Positions 34,547-46,428 of a stretch of 64,000 nucleotides of DNA are shown here, piece after piece. The notes beneath the pieces were generated by a model. That model was not told the DNA's origin and did no database searches. It saw only the letters and a program-made list of their open reading frames with translations. Made by a program: the position numbers and the translations under genes. Origin of the DNA: Paraphysoderma sedebokerense (Eukaryota > Blastocladiomycota > Physodermatomycetes > Physodermatales > Physodermataceae); the NCBI GenBank assembly GCA_025602915.1, contig JAHLJZ010000003.1, positions 186,001 to 250,000 of the forward strand, read 5' to 3'. The stretch's first letter is position 1; every line of letters starts with the position of its first letter.

Positions 34547-37500
34547 CTACATTCCACCAGTGCCACCACCCAACCTCAAATTTGCTATTTGTTGAGGAGT
34601 TAAACCCATTCTCTGAAGATTCATTCCTTGGACGCCTTGAACACCTTGTAATCCATGAGCAGCTTGTAGATTCTGCAAATTCTGGATTGCTTGTAGATTC
34701 TGTAGGTTCTGGTTATTTTGGAGGTTTTGAACTCCGGCAGCTTGAGCTTGAGCCTGAGCTTGTATGTTTTGTAATGCTTGAAGATTCTGGATACTCATAT
34801 TCTGGAGATTGAAATTTCGCAGGTTTTGAAGGTTTTGTAAATTTATGGCTTGATTTTGAGGATGGTTTTGATTTTGAAGGGTGTTGGCATTGACATTTTG
34901 AAGATTTTGGAGATTGAGGTTGTTCATGCTATTCATGTTCGGAATTAAATTTGCCAGTTGAGCGACATTAACTTGGCCATTTTGGTTATTCGTGTTGACA
35001 TTCGCCTGGTTATTGTTAGAATTTATGTTGGCAAGGTTGATATTTGAGGGGAGAGAAGAAAGGGCAGACAGAAGATGCTGAGCGTTCGCTGCGTTGACAG
35101 TCGTCGTCGGTTGGTTGGGAGGCTGATTAGCGTTAGCATTTGCATTCATTGCACCATTATTCAGACTTGACAGCAAGAGGTTTTGACCTATTCGACAGAG
35201 AGAGATTCCGCGATTAGATGGACGAACGTTAGGGGAAGAGTGTTACACCCAACGTACCAGTCTGCCCAGCGAGCATATTCATACTTTGCTGCTGCTGGGT
35301 CTGTTGAGCCAACGCATTCAATAGCTGCTGTTGTTGTTGTTGAAGATCCATTTTTGATATACTTGCTGGAATCGGCACTTTAGCGAATACCAGCCCGACT
35401 ACATGTCCAGAGTTCATAATCACCACAAGACCAAAAGAATTGTTGGCGAAACGAATGATTGCAGCCTGTAAAAATTTAAAATTGAGTTGATGGTCTCAAC
35501 AGGCGCTATACCAAGGTTTTCAGGGATACAAACCATCTTTTTTTCAGTCAAGGATGTCATAAACATGTTGAAAATTCGAGTATTGTGTTCGGGCTGGGGA
35601 TGATTTCCTCCGGGATAAAATTGAACAATCGGGATGCGATGTGTTTTCAATAACTCTTGAATATTTTCAATATCAGCAGGAATGATTTCGTTCACGACTA
35701 ATTTCTGAGGCCATTGGGGAAGCATACTTCAGATGTTCAAACGTTAATTTAGTTATATAACGATCGTTGCCAAGGACGCAGAATCAATCGTGGAGGGAGA
35801 AAAGCAAGAGAAGACGACTTACAAATCATCCATAGGAGTCCCCGGTTGAGCTGACACCGCCGTAATAAGTGATATCATTTCCTTCGCCTGTTTAGTTGTA
35901 GGATCAGCAATACGGAATGAAAGTTGACCGCGCCATATTGGATTGCCATTTTGATTAGAGATGTTAGCGTTGGCGACAGGACGAATTTGCATTGGGTTGA
36001 GTGCGGGCGATTGCTGCTGCGCTTGTAATTGTGATTGCTGATGAGCTTGTAGTTGAGCCTGCTGTTGAGCCTGCTGCTGAGCTTGTTGAAGAGCTTGCGC
36101 TTGAGCCTGCAGCTGCTGGGCCGCCTGGGTCTTCTGGAGGGCCTGGGTATACAATATCTTCAATTGCGGTATGGAGATGTTCCGCAATTGGTCAGCTGTT
36201 GCGACACCAGCAGCAATAATAGTTTGCAAAATCTGCTGAACATTGAGATTTCCAGGCCTTGGAGATGGAGAAACTTGCGAATTTGCCAAAACTGGGGAAG
36301 CCTGATATTGCAGATTGGGCGATTTGCCACCAATGGTAGAAGGGGCAAGGACAGGCGACGGATTAGCCGGCTGTGCGACATTCGGATTGGTGAGACGTTG
36401 CATAGTGGATTGCTGACGAAGAGCATTCTGCTGTTGTAAACGTTGAATAGCAGCAAGTTGCTGTTGACGGTTGAGAGCAAGAGCCTGAGCTTGTGCCTGA
36501 GCTTGCGCTTGGTTTTGGATAGTAAGTGGATTAATTTGGGACGGTTGAGGGACTGCGGATTGGGAAGTTTTAGGCTGTTGTGGAATGGACAGGGGTATAG
36601 AAGTGGAAGATAAAGCAGGGGATGCTATAGGTCGGTTAGGCGGGGATTGAGACGCTCCAAGGCGATCAGTCGGGGGTGCTGGCGTGCTGGTGGAAATCGG
36701 TTGCGCTGGTTTTGATGGCTGGATTAACGGAAGCGCTTGCGCGTTGTCCAGGCGTTGGGATGTATTGACTGTGCGATCAGTCAGGGATTTTGGTTCGCTA
36801 CCTTTAATGACTTCATCTTCTCTTGGCTCAGCCTTAAGCTTTTTGAGAGGATGTACGATAGTTTGGGATATACCGGCACCTGGGGTTTGGGATGCGATGC
36901 CGAAATTGCGTTTAAGATCTTGTAATGTTGGATGAATTAGAGCACAGAATACACAAAAAAACAAGCCTCATCGACTTACCTTTTTGGCGAGACAAGTTGA
37001 TATTTGCCAGATTTACTGTATAAGCTGGAAATTCTTTACAACTGTACATCTGGCAAGATTTTATGTTCACCTGCACGAACCGATTAGAAACAAGCGTTTT
37101 GAAGATTTATCACAACGGTCTTCAAGGCATACCATGGAAAGGAGCTCCTCCAGTTCTTTAACACCATTCTTTGGACTTATCAGAGACAACGAGATGGATT
37201 CCTAAATGGCGAAATTCAATATATTGGGAACAACGCTTCACTCCTCATTCCTATTGCACAGACACTAACCTTCCTCAACTCGGCACAGATATCTTTAAGC
37301 GTCATATCGTCATAGGTGATATCCACATTGTGCTTTATGCGAGTGCGATGGGGCAAGGAGTTCGTTATCAGGATACAGTGCCTAATTAGTTCGGCATCTT
37401 TAGAATTCGTGTCTTCGCCGAGCATTGAAATAATATCTCTGCGTCGTTGGTTAAACATCTATCCCAAAGTCAGATCAGTGAACGTGGTCCAGGTAATTTG

Positions 37501-38170
37501 TGTCTAATATATCTGGGATCTACGAACCTCCAAAGCGGCAGCGAGACCTTCAGCTACGGCGTTTCGCAAAATTCCACCTTCCCTGAACTCTACATTTTTA
37601 ACATGCTCCGTAAAATTTGTATACGGGATGAAATAATTTCGTTTCACAGTTGATACCGGGGATATACCATAATCTCCAAACAAGACCAAGCCGCATGTGA
37701 CATTGGGCTAATGGGTTAAGGAATACATTGAGAGCATAGTCAGACGAGGACATCCAATTAAGATCGTGCAGAGCATTCAATAAGGCTGAAAGAAACTGTA
37801 CCGATTTTGATATTCCCTTCTGATTGTTCGGCTGATTAGCACCGCTGTGAGAAAAATAACTGAACACATAAAATTAGCAACATATCGCGTCAACCATGGA
37901 GTTTACGACCAGAAGATTGAATATACGGAGCGTAATCGAGCAAAAGGCATGAATTAAAGGTTGTATTTGCTTCCGTACAAATGACACACCCAAAATACTG
38001 ACGCACTCAAAACCAATTCAAGCAGAAGACGCCACGACGCACCTCAATATTGGTTCAACGAAATTCTCCAGAATAAAATTAAAGTAATCTCGCATAGTAG
38101 CGGACGAGTCTATGACAAAAACGATTTGAACTTCGCTATTTGATGTCTGGTTGAATGGCTTCATTGTCAT
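34547..38170 (-). CDS. MED25: Mediator subunit MED25 (vWA + ACID domains)
   Basis: Many exons encode a Mediator subunit. The vWA domain (38160-37220) begins VQIVFVIDSSATMRDYF, with a near-canonical metal-site DxSxT. It continues FNSCLLLDYAPYIQ, FREGGILRNAVAEGLAAALE (compare ESCSLIAEGLSTALQLF in human) and HCILITNSLPHRTRI ... LKDICAELRKVSVCAIG. A long Gln/Pro/Ala-rich linker (36900-36000) follows. The ACID domain (35960-35370) has IWRGQLSF, QWPQKLVVNEIIPADI (human EQWPQKLIMQLIPQQL), VQFYPGGNH, FNMFMTSLTEKKMVAAIIRF and FGLVVIMNSGHVVGLVFA. The tail (35340-34550) is a Gln/Asn-rich region with many NLQ repeats. ACID binds activators such as VP16-type domains in animals. MED25 is missing from budding and fission yeast. 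The start is ATG 38170 (or 38164). It diverges from SNF5. Confidence 0.86.
34560..35080 (-). repeat. Asn/Gln/Leu-rich low-complexity tract in MED25
   Basis: The C-terminal 170 residues of MED25 consist largely of NLQ/NLQNLQ-like triplets and Asn-rich runs, encoded by degenerate repeats of aayctrcar type. Such tracts often vary in length and can drive condensation; no domain is seen. Confidence 0.6.
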
Positions 38171-38673
38171 TATATATGGCTAAGTTCTTGAGGAGCGGAA
38201 GTACGAGGGTTGAGTTCCTTAGATCGGGGGAACAGCGATATAGTAATGTAGTATATACAAATGGATTTAACTGATTTATACAGATGTCTAAGATTCGGAA
38301 TGGTCAACCGGGGGTGGTAAGGTTGGGGTGGTGGATGTTGGGGAATGTCCGAGTTGCGGAAGGGCTTTGACGGGTATCGAGGGAGCGTTATATGAGGAAG
38401 GAAAGACAGAGTTTAAATACGAAACGACATTCTCGCCTTGTCTCGATGTAGCTGTCTGATGCCTCTCCCTAGTGAGTTGAATATGGCTTTTGAACCCTTT
38501 GCGAGAGAGAATGAGGCAGGACGGAACCCCACTCCACTTCTGGCCGGATTCAAGGTCACGTGATCTATTTGCAAGTCACATGCAGTCACGTGCACCATTC
38601 CCCTTGGACAACCTGCAACAAACCACATCATCCACAACAGTCGACATCACAACCACACCGTCTGATCCACACC
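38171..38673. promoter_or_regulatory. Divergent promoter, MED25 / SNF5
   Basis: 503 bp between start codons, holding two CACGTG boxes and a CACATG variant on the SNF5 side (38557-38592). The start of SNF5 could be as far upstream as 38560 if a longer frame is used, but that would translate through the boxes. Confidence 0.5.
38557..38592. promoter_or_regulatory. CACGTG - CACATG - CACGTG cluster upstream of SNF5
   Basis: Three E-boxes in 36 bp: CACGTG (38557-38562), CACATG (38577-38582) and CACGTG (38587-38592), each preceded by T as in TCACGTG. They end 82 bp before the SNF5 start codon. Confidence 0.5.
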
Positions 38674-41129
38674 ATGATTGGACAGGAAGACATCCTCGCA
38701 CCCGCAGAACACTCCCTGCCGCCGTCCAAACTCCTCTCCTCCCCCAGCAAGCAGCAGATCCCTGCGTCTGTTGGCCAATCTCCACAACCGCCCTCTTCCC
38801 ATTCTCTCACTATGCCATCTCATCCTCTCCAGCCAATATCCACCCCTTCCTCAACACCATTCGGTGGTGCCAACCAGGTTATAGACAAATCCCCTGCTCA
38901 ATTTCAATCAACGATAAACTCAACCCCAGCTTCGAATGTACCCGGCGGCACTACCTCTGATACATCGTCCATGTTTGCACCTCCTCAATCATATTTGCAC
39001 TCGATGAATCAGATACTCCATTCTTACACACCAGCCAATTCATCTCAAATGTATGTTGATCTTTATTTAATATATCCAATGGTTTTAATCACTAACAAGC
39101 CGAATTTCCCTTCCACTTGCATCGATTTGATCTTTGTTATTCTTCGTTCCAGGAAACCAACTGTCACTCAATCGGCACCACCGAAAAGTCATGCTAGCGG
39201 TCCGATTCGTAGCAACTCAGTGGGCAAGAGTTCTACAAGATCGAAACCTTATCTACCTCCTCCGATCAACCCAGCTCACGCACCATCGCACAACAGTGTA
39301 CAAATCAGTCAACAGAATCACGTTTTCGCAGTACCTGCTCCCGTAATTCGCAGGCGACGAGGATTGCCAAGTAATTACCGTAACCGGATTCGAGACGAAA
39401 ATAATGGCTTGCTGATTCCATTAGTGTCTTCGAAAGAGGAAGACGTGGAATTGGAGATATCTGATACCGATTCAGAACCGGAAGTGGTGAGTCGTCGATC
39501 CACACGGGCAAATCCTCCCCCCACAACTCAGTCATCACAAGCTGCTGCTGTTCAGCCGACGAAGCCCAAAAAATATATAAAAACCAACCATGTGCATTAT
39601 CCGAAGGCAACAATTCGAAAAGCAGCAGAAATACCGGAGACGTTGGTTCCTATAAAGTTAGAAGTTGATTTGGACGGGTACAAGTTGAAAGATTCCATTA
39701 CATGGAACTTAAAAGATAACTTGATCACACCTGAAAAATTCGCAGAGATTATGTGCGTTGATATGGATCTGAGTGTAAGCAAGTTTGGACCAATAATAGC
39801 ATTGTCCATACGACAGCAGCTCGAAGAATATGCCGCCAGTGTTGGGGAGATTGGATCCATTGTAGCAGATGGAGAGGACGCACGGATAGTTATTAATGTA
39901 TGGTCAATATCTCTCGATGCATATAAGTGCGATATTAATGGTTTTCTTTAGCTGGACCTCCAGTTAGGCCGTATCCAATTTCGTGATCGTTTCGAATGGG
40001 ATCTTACATCCTCCCTAACTCCCGAAGAGTTTGCCAAAGTTATATGTGCCGACTTAAATATCTCTGGCGAATTCCATTCCGCTATCGCAACTGCTATTAG
40101 GGAACAGATTCTGAAATATACAAAAGATAGACTCTATAGCGGGGAAGATATGTCATTTTTGACCGACAATTACGGGCGTAACAGACGGCGAGGGCAATTT
40201 GGACCGAATGAGGTGAGGGACCTAAACTATGGAGTTTTTAGACTTGGTCCTGAAGTGAACGAGTGGAGCCCATTCATCGAAGTGATGACGACTGAAGAAT
40301 TGGAGAAAAGTCTGGTCGAAAAAGAACGAGAGTCTAGGTTTGTCTTTTGCTCACTACAGATGGATATCATTCCTTCTCTTAATCGTTTACGTCCAATAAC
40401 TCAGGCGTATGCGACGAGAATCTGGACGTGTCAGCATCCTCAACAAACAGAGACTTAATGAAATCCAACGGATCATATTACAAAATCAAAAAGTGGGACT
40501 CGAGCAAGAACGTCATTTCATGGGCACCGCTGTGTTACCTCATCCAGCTAATAATCAGGCGGTCCCTTCTGCTCAACATCAGCCACCAATTCAAAATGCA
40601 AATATCGCCCCTGATACTGTGAAGAATTATACAATGTCGACCCCTCAGAATGGACCCCCACCTATTCACAAGTATCACATTGGACCTAGTTCTCGTATGA
40701 ATGATGCGCTACTTTCTCTTGACCGTTATCTGCGATACTAACCGATATTTCTTGCAATATCATAGAACCCCGAAGCAAGTCGAATATTGAAGAGCTTTCG
40801 AATTGGAGGTGCTCTCATTGTGGAGTCAGCGGCCTTGATACTAATTCTTTTAGAAAAGGACCTGGTGGTCCCAGAACCTTATGGTAAATCTTTCCTTACT
40901 GTGATACCATATTTTTGATGCCGTTGTCACTAATCCCTCCTTCTCTCATTCCTTCAAATACAGTAATGCATGCGGTATCCGATGGCTCGTTGATGGTGCA
41001 TTGCCGCCAGCAAGGAAAGACAAATTTTGGAACAACCCACCAGGAACAGTGGGTATTGATAGAAAAGGAGATAATGTATCGATGCTGAGCGATCTGAGCG
41101 TAGAGGATGAATTCTACGGGGAAGCATAG
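38674..41129 (+). CDS. Snf5/Sfh1 (SMARCB1) remodeller subunit with C-terminal GATA finger
   Basis: Core subunit of SWI/SNF or RSC. A Pro/Ser/Gln-rich N-terminus precedes the Snf5 domain, whose two repeats are visible: LVPIKLEVDLDGYKLKDSI ... ITPEKFAEIMCVDMDL (39640-39770) and LDLQLGRIQFRDRFEWDL ... LTPEEFAKVICADLNI (39950-40070). Further on, REQILKYTKDRLY and the LGPEVNEWSP region follow. After intron 40695-40765, the last exons code a GATA-type finger: WRCSHCGVSG ... GPGGPRTLCNACGIRW. The CxxC-x18-CNxC spacing is complete. Fungal Snf5/Sfh1 proteins often carry such a finger; animal SMARCB1 does not. The finger exon would be lost if the 71-nt intron is retained. Whether this is Snf5 or Sfh1 cannot be decided. 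The start at 38674 was chosen over an upstream in-frame ATG at 38560. Confidence 0.9.
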
Positions 41130-41433
41130 AAGACGACGTTGAGGGGATTGAAATGACAACAACTGTAAGAGACCTATGCACTGAATAAACTTTTGGCGGT
41201 GGTTATAGAATTTTCTGTCAGTGGGTGAAAAACCATTGTCGTACATTAGATTATTTTACAATATATATAGTTCTAAGGTTACAGCTTTTGATGCTCCCTA
41301 TGTGCGGCACTCGTAAAGCTTTTTCAGCATTCTTATGGCCCGTTTCGATATCCGTTGCAAACATTGTACATACTGATTTGAGCCGGGCCGATTCCAATTA
41401 CGAGGGCAAGGTCTACTTTACATCCTGCATACT

Positions 41434-42187
41434 TTAATTTTGACTTTGGTCGTCTTGATTCACACCATCAACTCTCTTAAAACACTCTTTCAACGGATCT
41501 TCAAATCTCCTTAAACTCCAATACTCCTTCCCTATTCTATCCAACTCTTTCATCAATTTCAACTGGTGTTTAGACATATTCTGATTATACGGAGACGACG
41601 ACGATGCGTCCGATAAAGTTTGGTCTCGCTGGAGGAATAATTTCTGTTGCGTTCTAGAGAGTGAGGGTGGTTGACTTTGTGGTTGGGCTGCCTGAGAATC
41701 AGTCTTTGCCGGAGAGGATTGAGAAAGAGTTGAAACGGACGAGGAAGGTTGAGTGCTAGTCCAACAATGACAGAGAGTAAGTCATACTAGTAGCGAGATT
41801 ATGTACTGATATATTTATACTGAAGATATCAAGAATATGAAACACTCAGCTAAAATATGAAAATAAAATGACGACTAACCTCAAATCCTTCCCATTCGGC
41901 GCTTCAATTTTATCGTCCTTCTCATCATCAACATGGTTTTCCAACTCTGTTGTGACCCTCCTACTACCTTGAGACAGCGATGTTCCATTCCTGAATGTAC
42001 CAAATGAAGCAGGTTGAGATTGAACGGACAAGCTGTGATTTGAATTTGAATTCGAATTCGGAACAGAATTGGAGCCGGAATTCGTACCCGAGGGCAACGA
42101 TGATGAAGATGAGGAAAGAAGTCGGTTATGTCTCGACGGAATTTGCTTAGGAGTGGAAGATTCTGAAGAAGAAGTATTGTCGTCCAT
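41434..42187 (-). CDS. Tco89-like protein (putative TORC1 subunit)
   Basis: Two exons encode about 210 residues, almost all low-complexity Ser/Asn/Gln. The C-terminal part carries LSRTQQKLFLQRDQ, and 30 residues later MKELDRIGKEYWSLRRFEDPL. These two blocks (SRTQQKLxLQR and RIxKEYxxxRRFxDP) resemble conserved segments in the fungal Tco89 family, a TORC1 component at the vacuole. No other domain is visible. The intron (about 41880-41760) starts GTTAGT. Recognition rests on two short motifs recalled from the family, so the call is moderate. It diverges from IMP2 with 181 bp between starts. Confidence 0.5.
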
Positions 42188-42368
42188 AATGAAATCAATG
42201 TGGAATAGATAAATAGAAAATGAGTTGAACTTGGGGATGGAGTTCAAGCCCGAGTTCAGTTCTTCAAGTTTTAACATCCCGTTAATTTAAATTTTGTTTA
42301 CGAGCCGCTCAGTGCTCACAATCTCATTTATTTTTTTAATTATCAAATCACTTACAAGACCATCAACT

Positions 42369-43451
42369 ATGACTAATACATACAGGAAGAGCACTCGATT
42401 TATTATAAGAACACTGACCTGGACTCCTGGTACGACATCACCGATTCCACTTTCAGTTTTGCAATGCTATGAGCATAAAAACTAACGTGATTGTAAATTT
42501 TGAAATGAAAGTTGTCATATTTTGTTTGGACCATGGGTTCTCAATAGCAACCGTAGCGGGAAGAAGTATGCAGGTGATTGACATTTTCCTCATCCTTTGA
42601 CAAGTTGGACACAGTGGAGGAATTCAATCAAACTCGCTGTGGAAAATATTCGCAATGGAATTATGCAAAATTTGCATATCGATTCGCAAAGTGCTATCAA
42701 TTAGATTCTTGCTATATTTTGCTTTTTGATCCCTTGCAGTAATGGCCATGGAGAGTGACCTAACCAAGAATTCCTGTCGCAAATCGAACGTACAACTATT
42801 CAGCCCGCATTGAATCCAGATACGAATAAACTGACTCGAGATGTCCTCCTTTTAAATCGATTCGCTGCTTCAAACCTATCCCTTCGACGGGGAGATGTAG
42901 TAACCCTCAAGTAATGATTTATTCTTTCCAATTTCTGAACACCGTGGGGCTCGTTGTTACTTGGGGAATTCTGTATTGATACTGACTGTTCTCACCGAAT
43001 GTTTAGATCACCCAACAACCCTAAAATGACGCTGGCCAAGCGAATTATAGCAGTGGAAGGAGATCTAGTGTACCCGCTACCGTTTTCACCATATGCAAAA
43101 GAACAAGGGTTACGGGTAAGAGTCCCGGCAGGGGCTTGTTGGGTAGAAGGTTTGTCATTTAGTGATTAACTTTGATGTCTATCTAATTGAGAATGAATTT
43201 GCTGACTGTAACATAAGGGGATGAGCGATTTCATTCAAAAGACAGCAATGAGTTTGGACCGGTGAGTAAAGCGTCGTTGACACGGTTTTATTTCAACTGT
43301 CATTACTAAGCAAAATTCCAACTCTTCCCTGTGACAGGTTCCGTTAGGGTTAATTACTGCCAAAGTTTCATGGATACTGTTTCCGTTCACTAGATTTGGA
43401 AAAGTTGAAAGAGTGATAAGGAGAGATCGGGTGGTTGAAATGTCGCCATGA
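42369..43451 (+). CDS. IMP2: Mitochondrial inner-membrane protease subunit 2 (IMP2/IMMP2L)
   Basis: Type I signal peptidase (family S26) that trims proteins at the outer face of the inner mitochondrial membrane. Six exons (42369-42429, 42512-42573, 42804-42910, 43007-43149, 43218-43261, 43338-43451) give 176 residues, the size of yeast Imp2. The N-terminal anchor reads STRFIIRTLTWTPVVIFCLD. The catalytic Ser is in VAGRSMQPALNPD and the catalytic Lys in KMTLAKRIIAVEGD. The WVEGDERFHSKDSNEFGPV block is diagnostic. The first intron (42430-42511) has a CTAAC branch site. The protein ends VEMSP. All splice phases agree, which supports the short first exon. Confidence 0.9.
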
Positions 43452-43735
43452 CAGTGGAAAAGAAAATTCAACTACAAATAATAAATTAATTCAAATAACA
43501 ATGCTTCCATCTGCAGTCTTTCGAATACATTTAAACATATATTACAGTAACTCTTAGACAAACAGAAGACATCGGATGCTGATTTCCTTGCGTCTTCCGA
43601 ATGGTCTAAGTGAAAAACAATCTTGGATCAAATTGGACAAATCTTAAGGTATGAGACTGGACAAATAAATACACACTCCACCATGGCAATCCAACAGGTG
43701 ACCCAAACATATAGCCATCGTAGTCGCAAGAAACT

Positions 43736-44775
43736 TTACATGACAATACAGCATCCGCCGCCACCTCCGGCTGCCTTCTCGGGTACTTTCCCCGGTGTAC
43801 CACTTGCTGCTGCTTTACCGACATCCTTACGGCACTGGCGAACTAATTCTTGGAATGCTTCGGTGACATTAATGTTGGCCTGTGGAACAGAAAATATTAA
43901 GAATCGGATGTGATTTATAAATAAGTTAAGAAAATTCCTACCTTTGCTGATGTCTCAAAATACGGAATCTTCAACGACGCGCACCATGTCTGAACGGTTG
44001 CTTGATCAACATTTCGATCTGGCAAATCCTAAAGAATGAAGCAAAAGTGCTATGTGAGCTCATTTGTCTATGTACCACCAGTTTACCCAAAACTTACACA
44101 TTTATTGCCCACGACAACGAATGGAAGGCGCTTTCTATCCCTCGCTTGTATAATTCTTTCTCGCAACTGCTTCAATTCTTCAAAAGTATTGTTATCATTA
44201 AGAGCAAATACTAATAGAAATCCATTTCCACTAGACAAATGCTGGTCTCGGAGAGCAGAATATTCATGCTAAATTTGGAGGTCAATGCAGAGTTAGCTTG
44301 TGATGTACGTTCTACCCGTTATATGTTGGAGGCTCACCTGTCCCGCAGTATCAACTAAACTCATTTGACAAGGTAACTGGTCTACGACCACATTCTTGCG
44401 ATAATTCTCCTCTGTTAATTTACAAAGTTTATAATGAAATTTGGTTTAGTATAAACGCCACCCATATTGAGTTTCCGCGGATGTGACAAAACGATGTTCG
44501 GGAAAAAGAACACTAACCAACTGTGGGGTCGTAGTCGCTGGTGAATTCATCTTTCAGGAAACGGACTGTTAAGCAAGATTTTCCGACACCACCACTCCCA
44601 ACAACGACCTACATATAACGTTAGGTGCATTATATTGAAAAGATGAATTCGAGATGCATGAACCGAAAAGTTAATGTCTACCATCCACGAGGAGCGACAC
44701 GGAACCAGCTACATAGTAGATATTCTGCAAACATACCAGCTCAAACTTATCTTCAGTGGCAGCGGGTTGAGGCAT
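43736..44775 (-). CDS. Ras-family small GTPase
   Basis: About 195 residues in six exons. G1 is GSGGVGKS; the effector loop is YDPTVEENYRK; G3 is [14 protein letters not shown] with the catalytic Gln present; G4 is NKCD; G5 is ETSAK. The C-terminus is a Gly stretch ending CCIVM: CIVM is a CAAX farnesylation box and the preceding Cys is a palmitoylation candidate. The effector loop is close to that of Ras (YDPTIEDSYRK), while Ser in the P-loop (GSGG) is also seen in Rap. This is a plasma-membrane switch upstream of cAMP/MAPK signalling in fungi. The start ATG at 44775 codes [14 protein letters not shown], like many fungal Ras proteins with a short N-terminal extension. Confidence 0.92.
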
Positions 44776-46428
44776 TCTGAGAAATGTTCAGGAAATGAAA
44801 ATTATTGCAAGATGAGAGTAGCAATGAGATGACGGGGACGAGAGGAACTCAGTCGCGTACGTGGTGTGAGAAGGACCGTCCGTGCTCGGTGGTGCAGTGG
44901 TGCTCCTCATTTTTCCTTCGCTTCCGCTTGTATTCACCCCTCTGGGTTTATTCTTCGTAATTACTACACCCTTCCATTATTGCATATGAGGCACAATATT
45001 AATGTTCAGGACTTGTGGTTTCCAAATATGCTTTGTGTTGAGAAAATAAAATTGGTCACAAATTGCTGTCCATATATCTATTCATCACTAGCTACAGTTT
45101 AAGTTCCCCGTACTTGCCGGATATCTGATTTGAATAGGCGATGACCATCTCCACCAATCTCATAATCCAGACCATCAATCACAATCATTTTTTGTTTTAT
45201 CATGTACATGGATCGTGAAGATCGATCCTCGACGTAAAATATCCGTCATGACTTGGAATTCAAGTAGAAAATGAAATGCCTTTTAAATGTGCCGAAGAAA
45301 CCTTTGGGTATAGTTGGTAGCTTGCCCAGCTTCAACACAAAGTCGCAACACTTCATTCATGCGAGTTTACTTTGACGAAGGTGAAGCTAGGAGTTGATTG
45401 GAATCGATATCAACCGGGTTAGCTTGATCACTATGAATTATAAATTTCAGAAAGGGGTTGTCCAGTAAGGACGGTATAATTGTCATAGAAATTTAAGGAT
45501 CATCGTTCTCCGCTGATATTGAAATGTGGCTAGTTAGAGTAGTCGGAAGGTTCTCGTGTAGTTTGGGCACACATCCACGCAGACTAGCAATTGCTAAAAA
45601 CTGTTGGATCTAGCCGCGCCTAGACGGACACATTTCCAATAATGATTTCTGGCGTAGCTCGGTGATATATGTCTCATGGGTCCACATAAGCAATCCGGAG
45701 TCTGGCTATAATAATTATCAATAGGAGAGTTCCGGATGAAGTAAACAGAGACTCCTGCCGTTATTGTTTTGATGGCAGCATGACAGATTGCCCCATCAAG
45801 TTGCAAGATAAATACAACAAAGTAGTCTAGCAGATAAAGCCAAATCCTCCTTCCGCTTCCATTCTTTTTCTGTCTCGTAAAATGTCACATTAAACTAGTT
45901 TTGCCATTGGTTCCTCCTCATCAAACATCAAATGGTCGAGGGCAAGAAACCACAACGGTCAGGATTACTGAAGAGATAACTACCCATAAAATTTTCACAA
46001 GTCTCGCATCTCGATAGTGCGTAAATAATGACTTGTTTTAATATAATTGTATTGGCTTCGTGGACACCGAGCGGAGCGATGGGGTGACAATCAAATAGAC
46101 TTCGGCTGTTTTTCGCGTTGTTGTATTCGAAATGTATTTCAAAGAGTTTTAACTTCCCAAACGGCAGAGTCTGTAAAATTCAACTGACGTTTTTCACAGT
46201 GAAGCAATATTCGGGTGGTTTCTGATGAATCTAAGATGAATGAACTGGCGCATAACATCCAAAGTTCTGCCATGACATCATTTCATTTTTCTTCATGAAT
46301 TAACGACCAATTTCCAATAAAGTCTGAGGGTACAAAATCGGTGCTCTCCCCACCAGGTCTAAGCAATCCTGAACTTCCCTATCTCATCTCTTCCCCTGCT
46401 TTCACATTCCAACACCGACTTTGCAAAC
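44776..46428. other. Largest gene-free gap, upstream of RAS and LDAF1-like gene
   Basis: 1.65 kb head-to-head gap. Six-frame reading shows only short frames without domains, and I saw no tRNA, snRNA or repeat. The part before the LDAF1-like gene (46330-46428) is a pyrimidine-rich leader. It may hold long promoters or an unrecognised non-coding RNA. Confidence 0.45.

Noticed and set aside
44866-45806. Short frames in the RAS/LDAF1-like gap
   Set aside because: Seventy to eighty codons each, Cys/Tyr/His-rich without domains; expected by chance.
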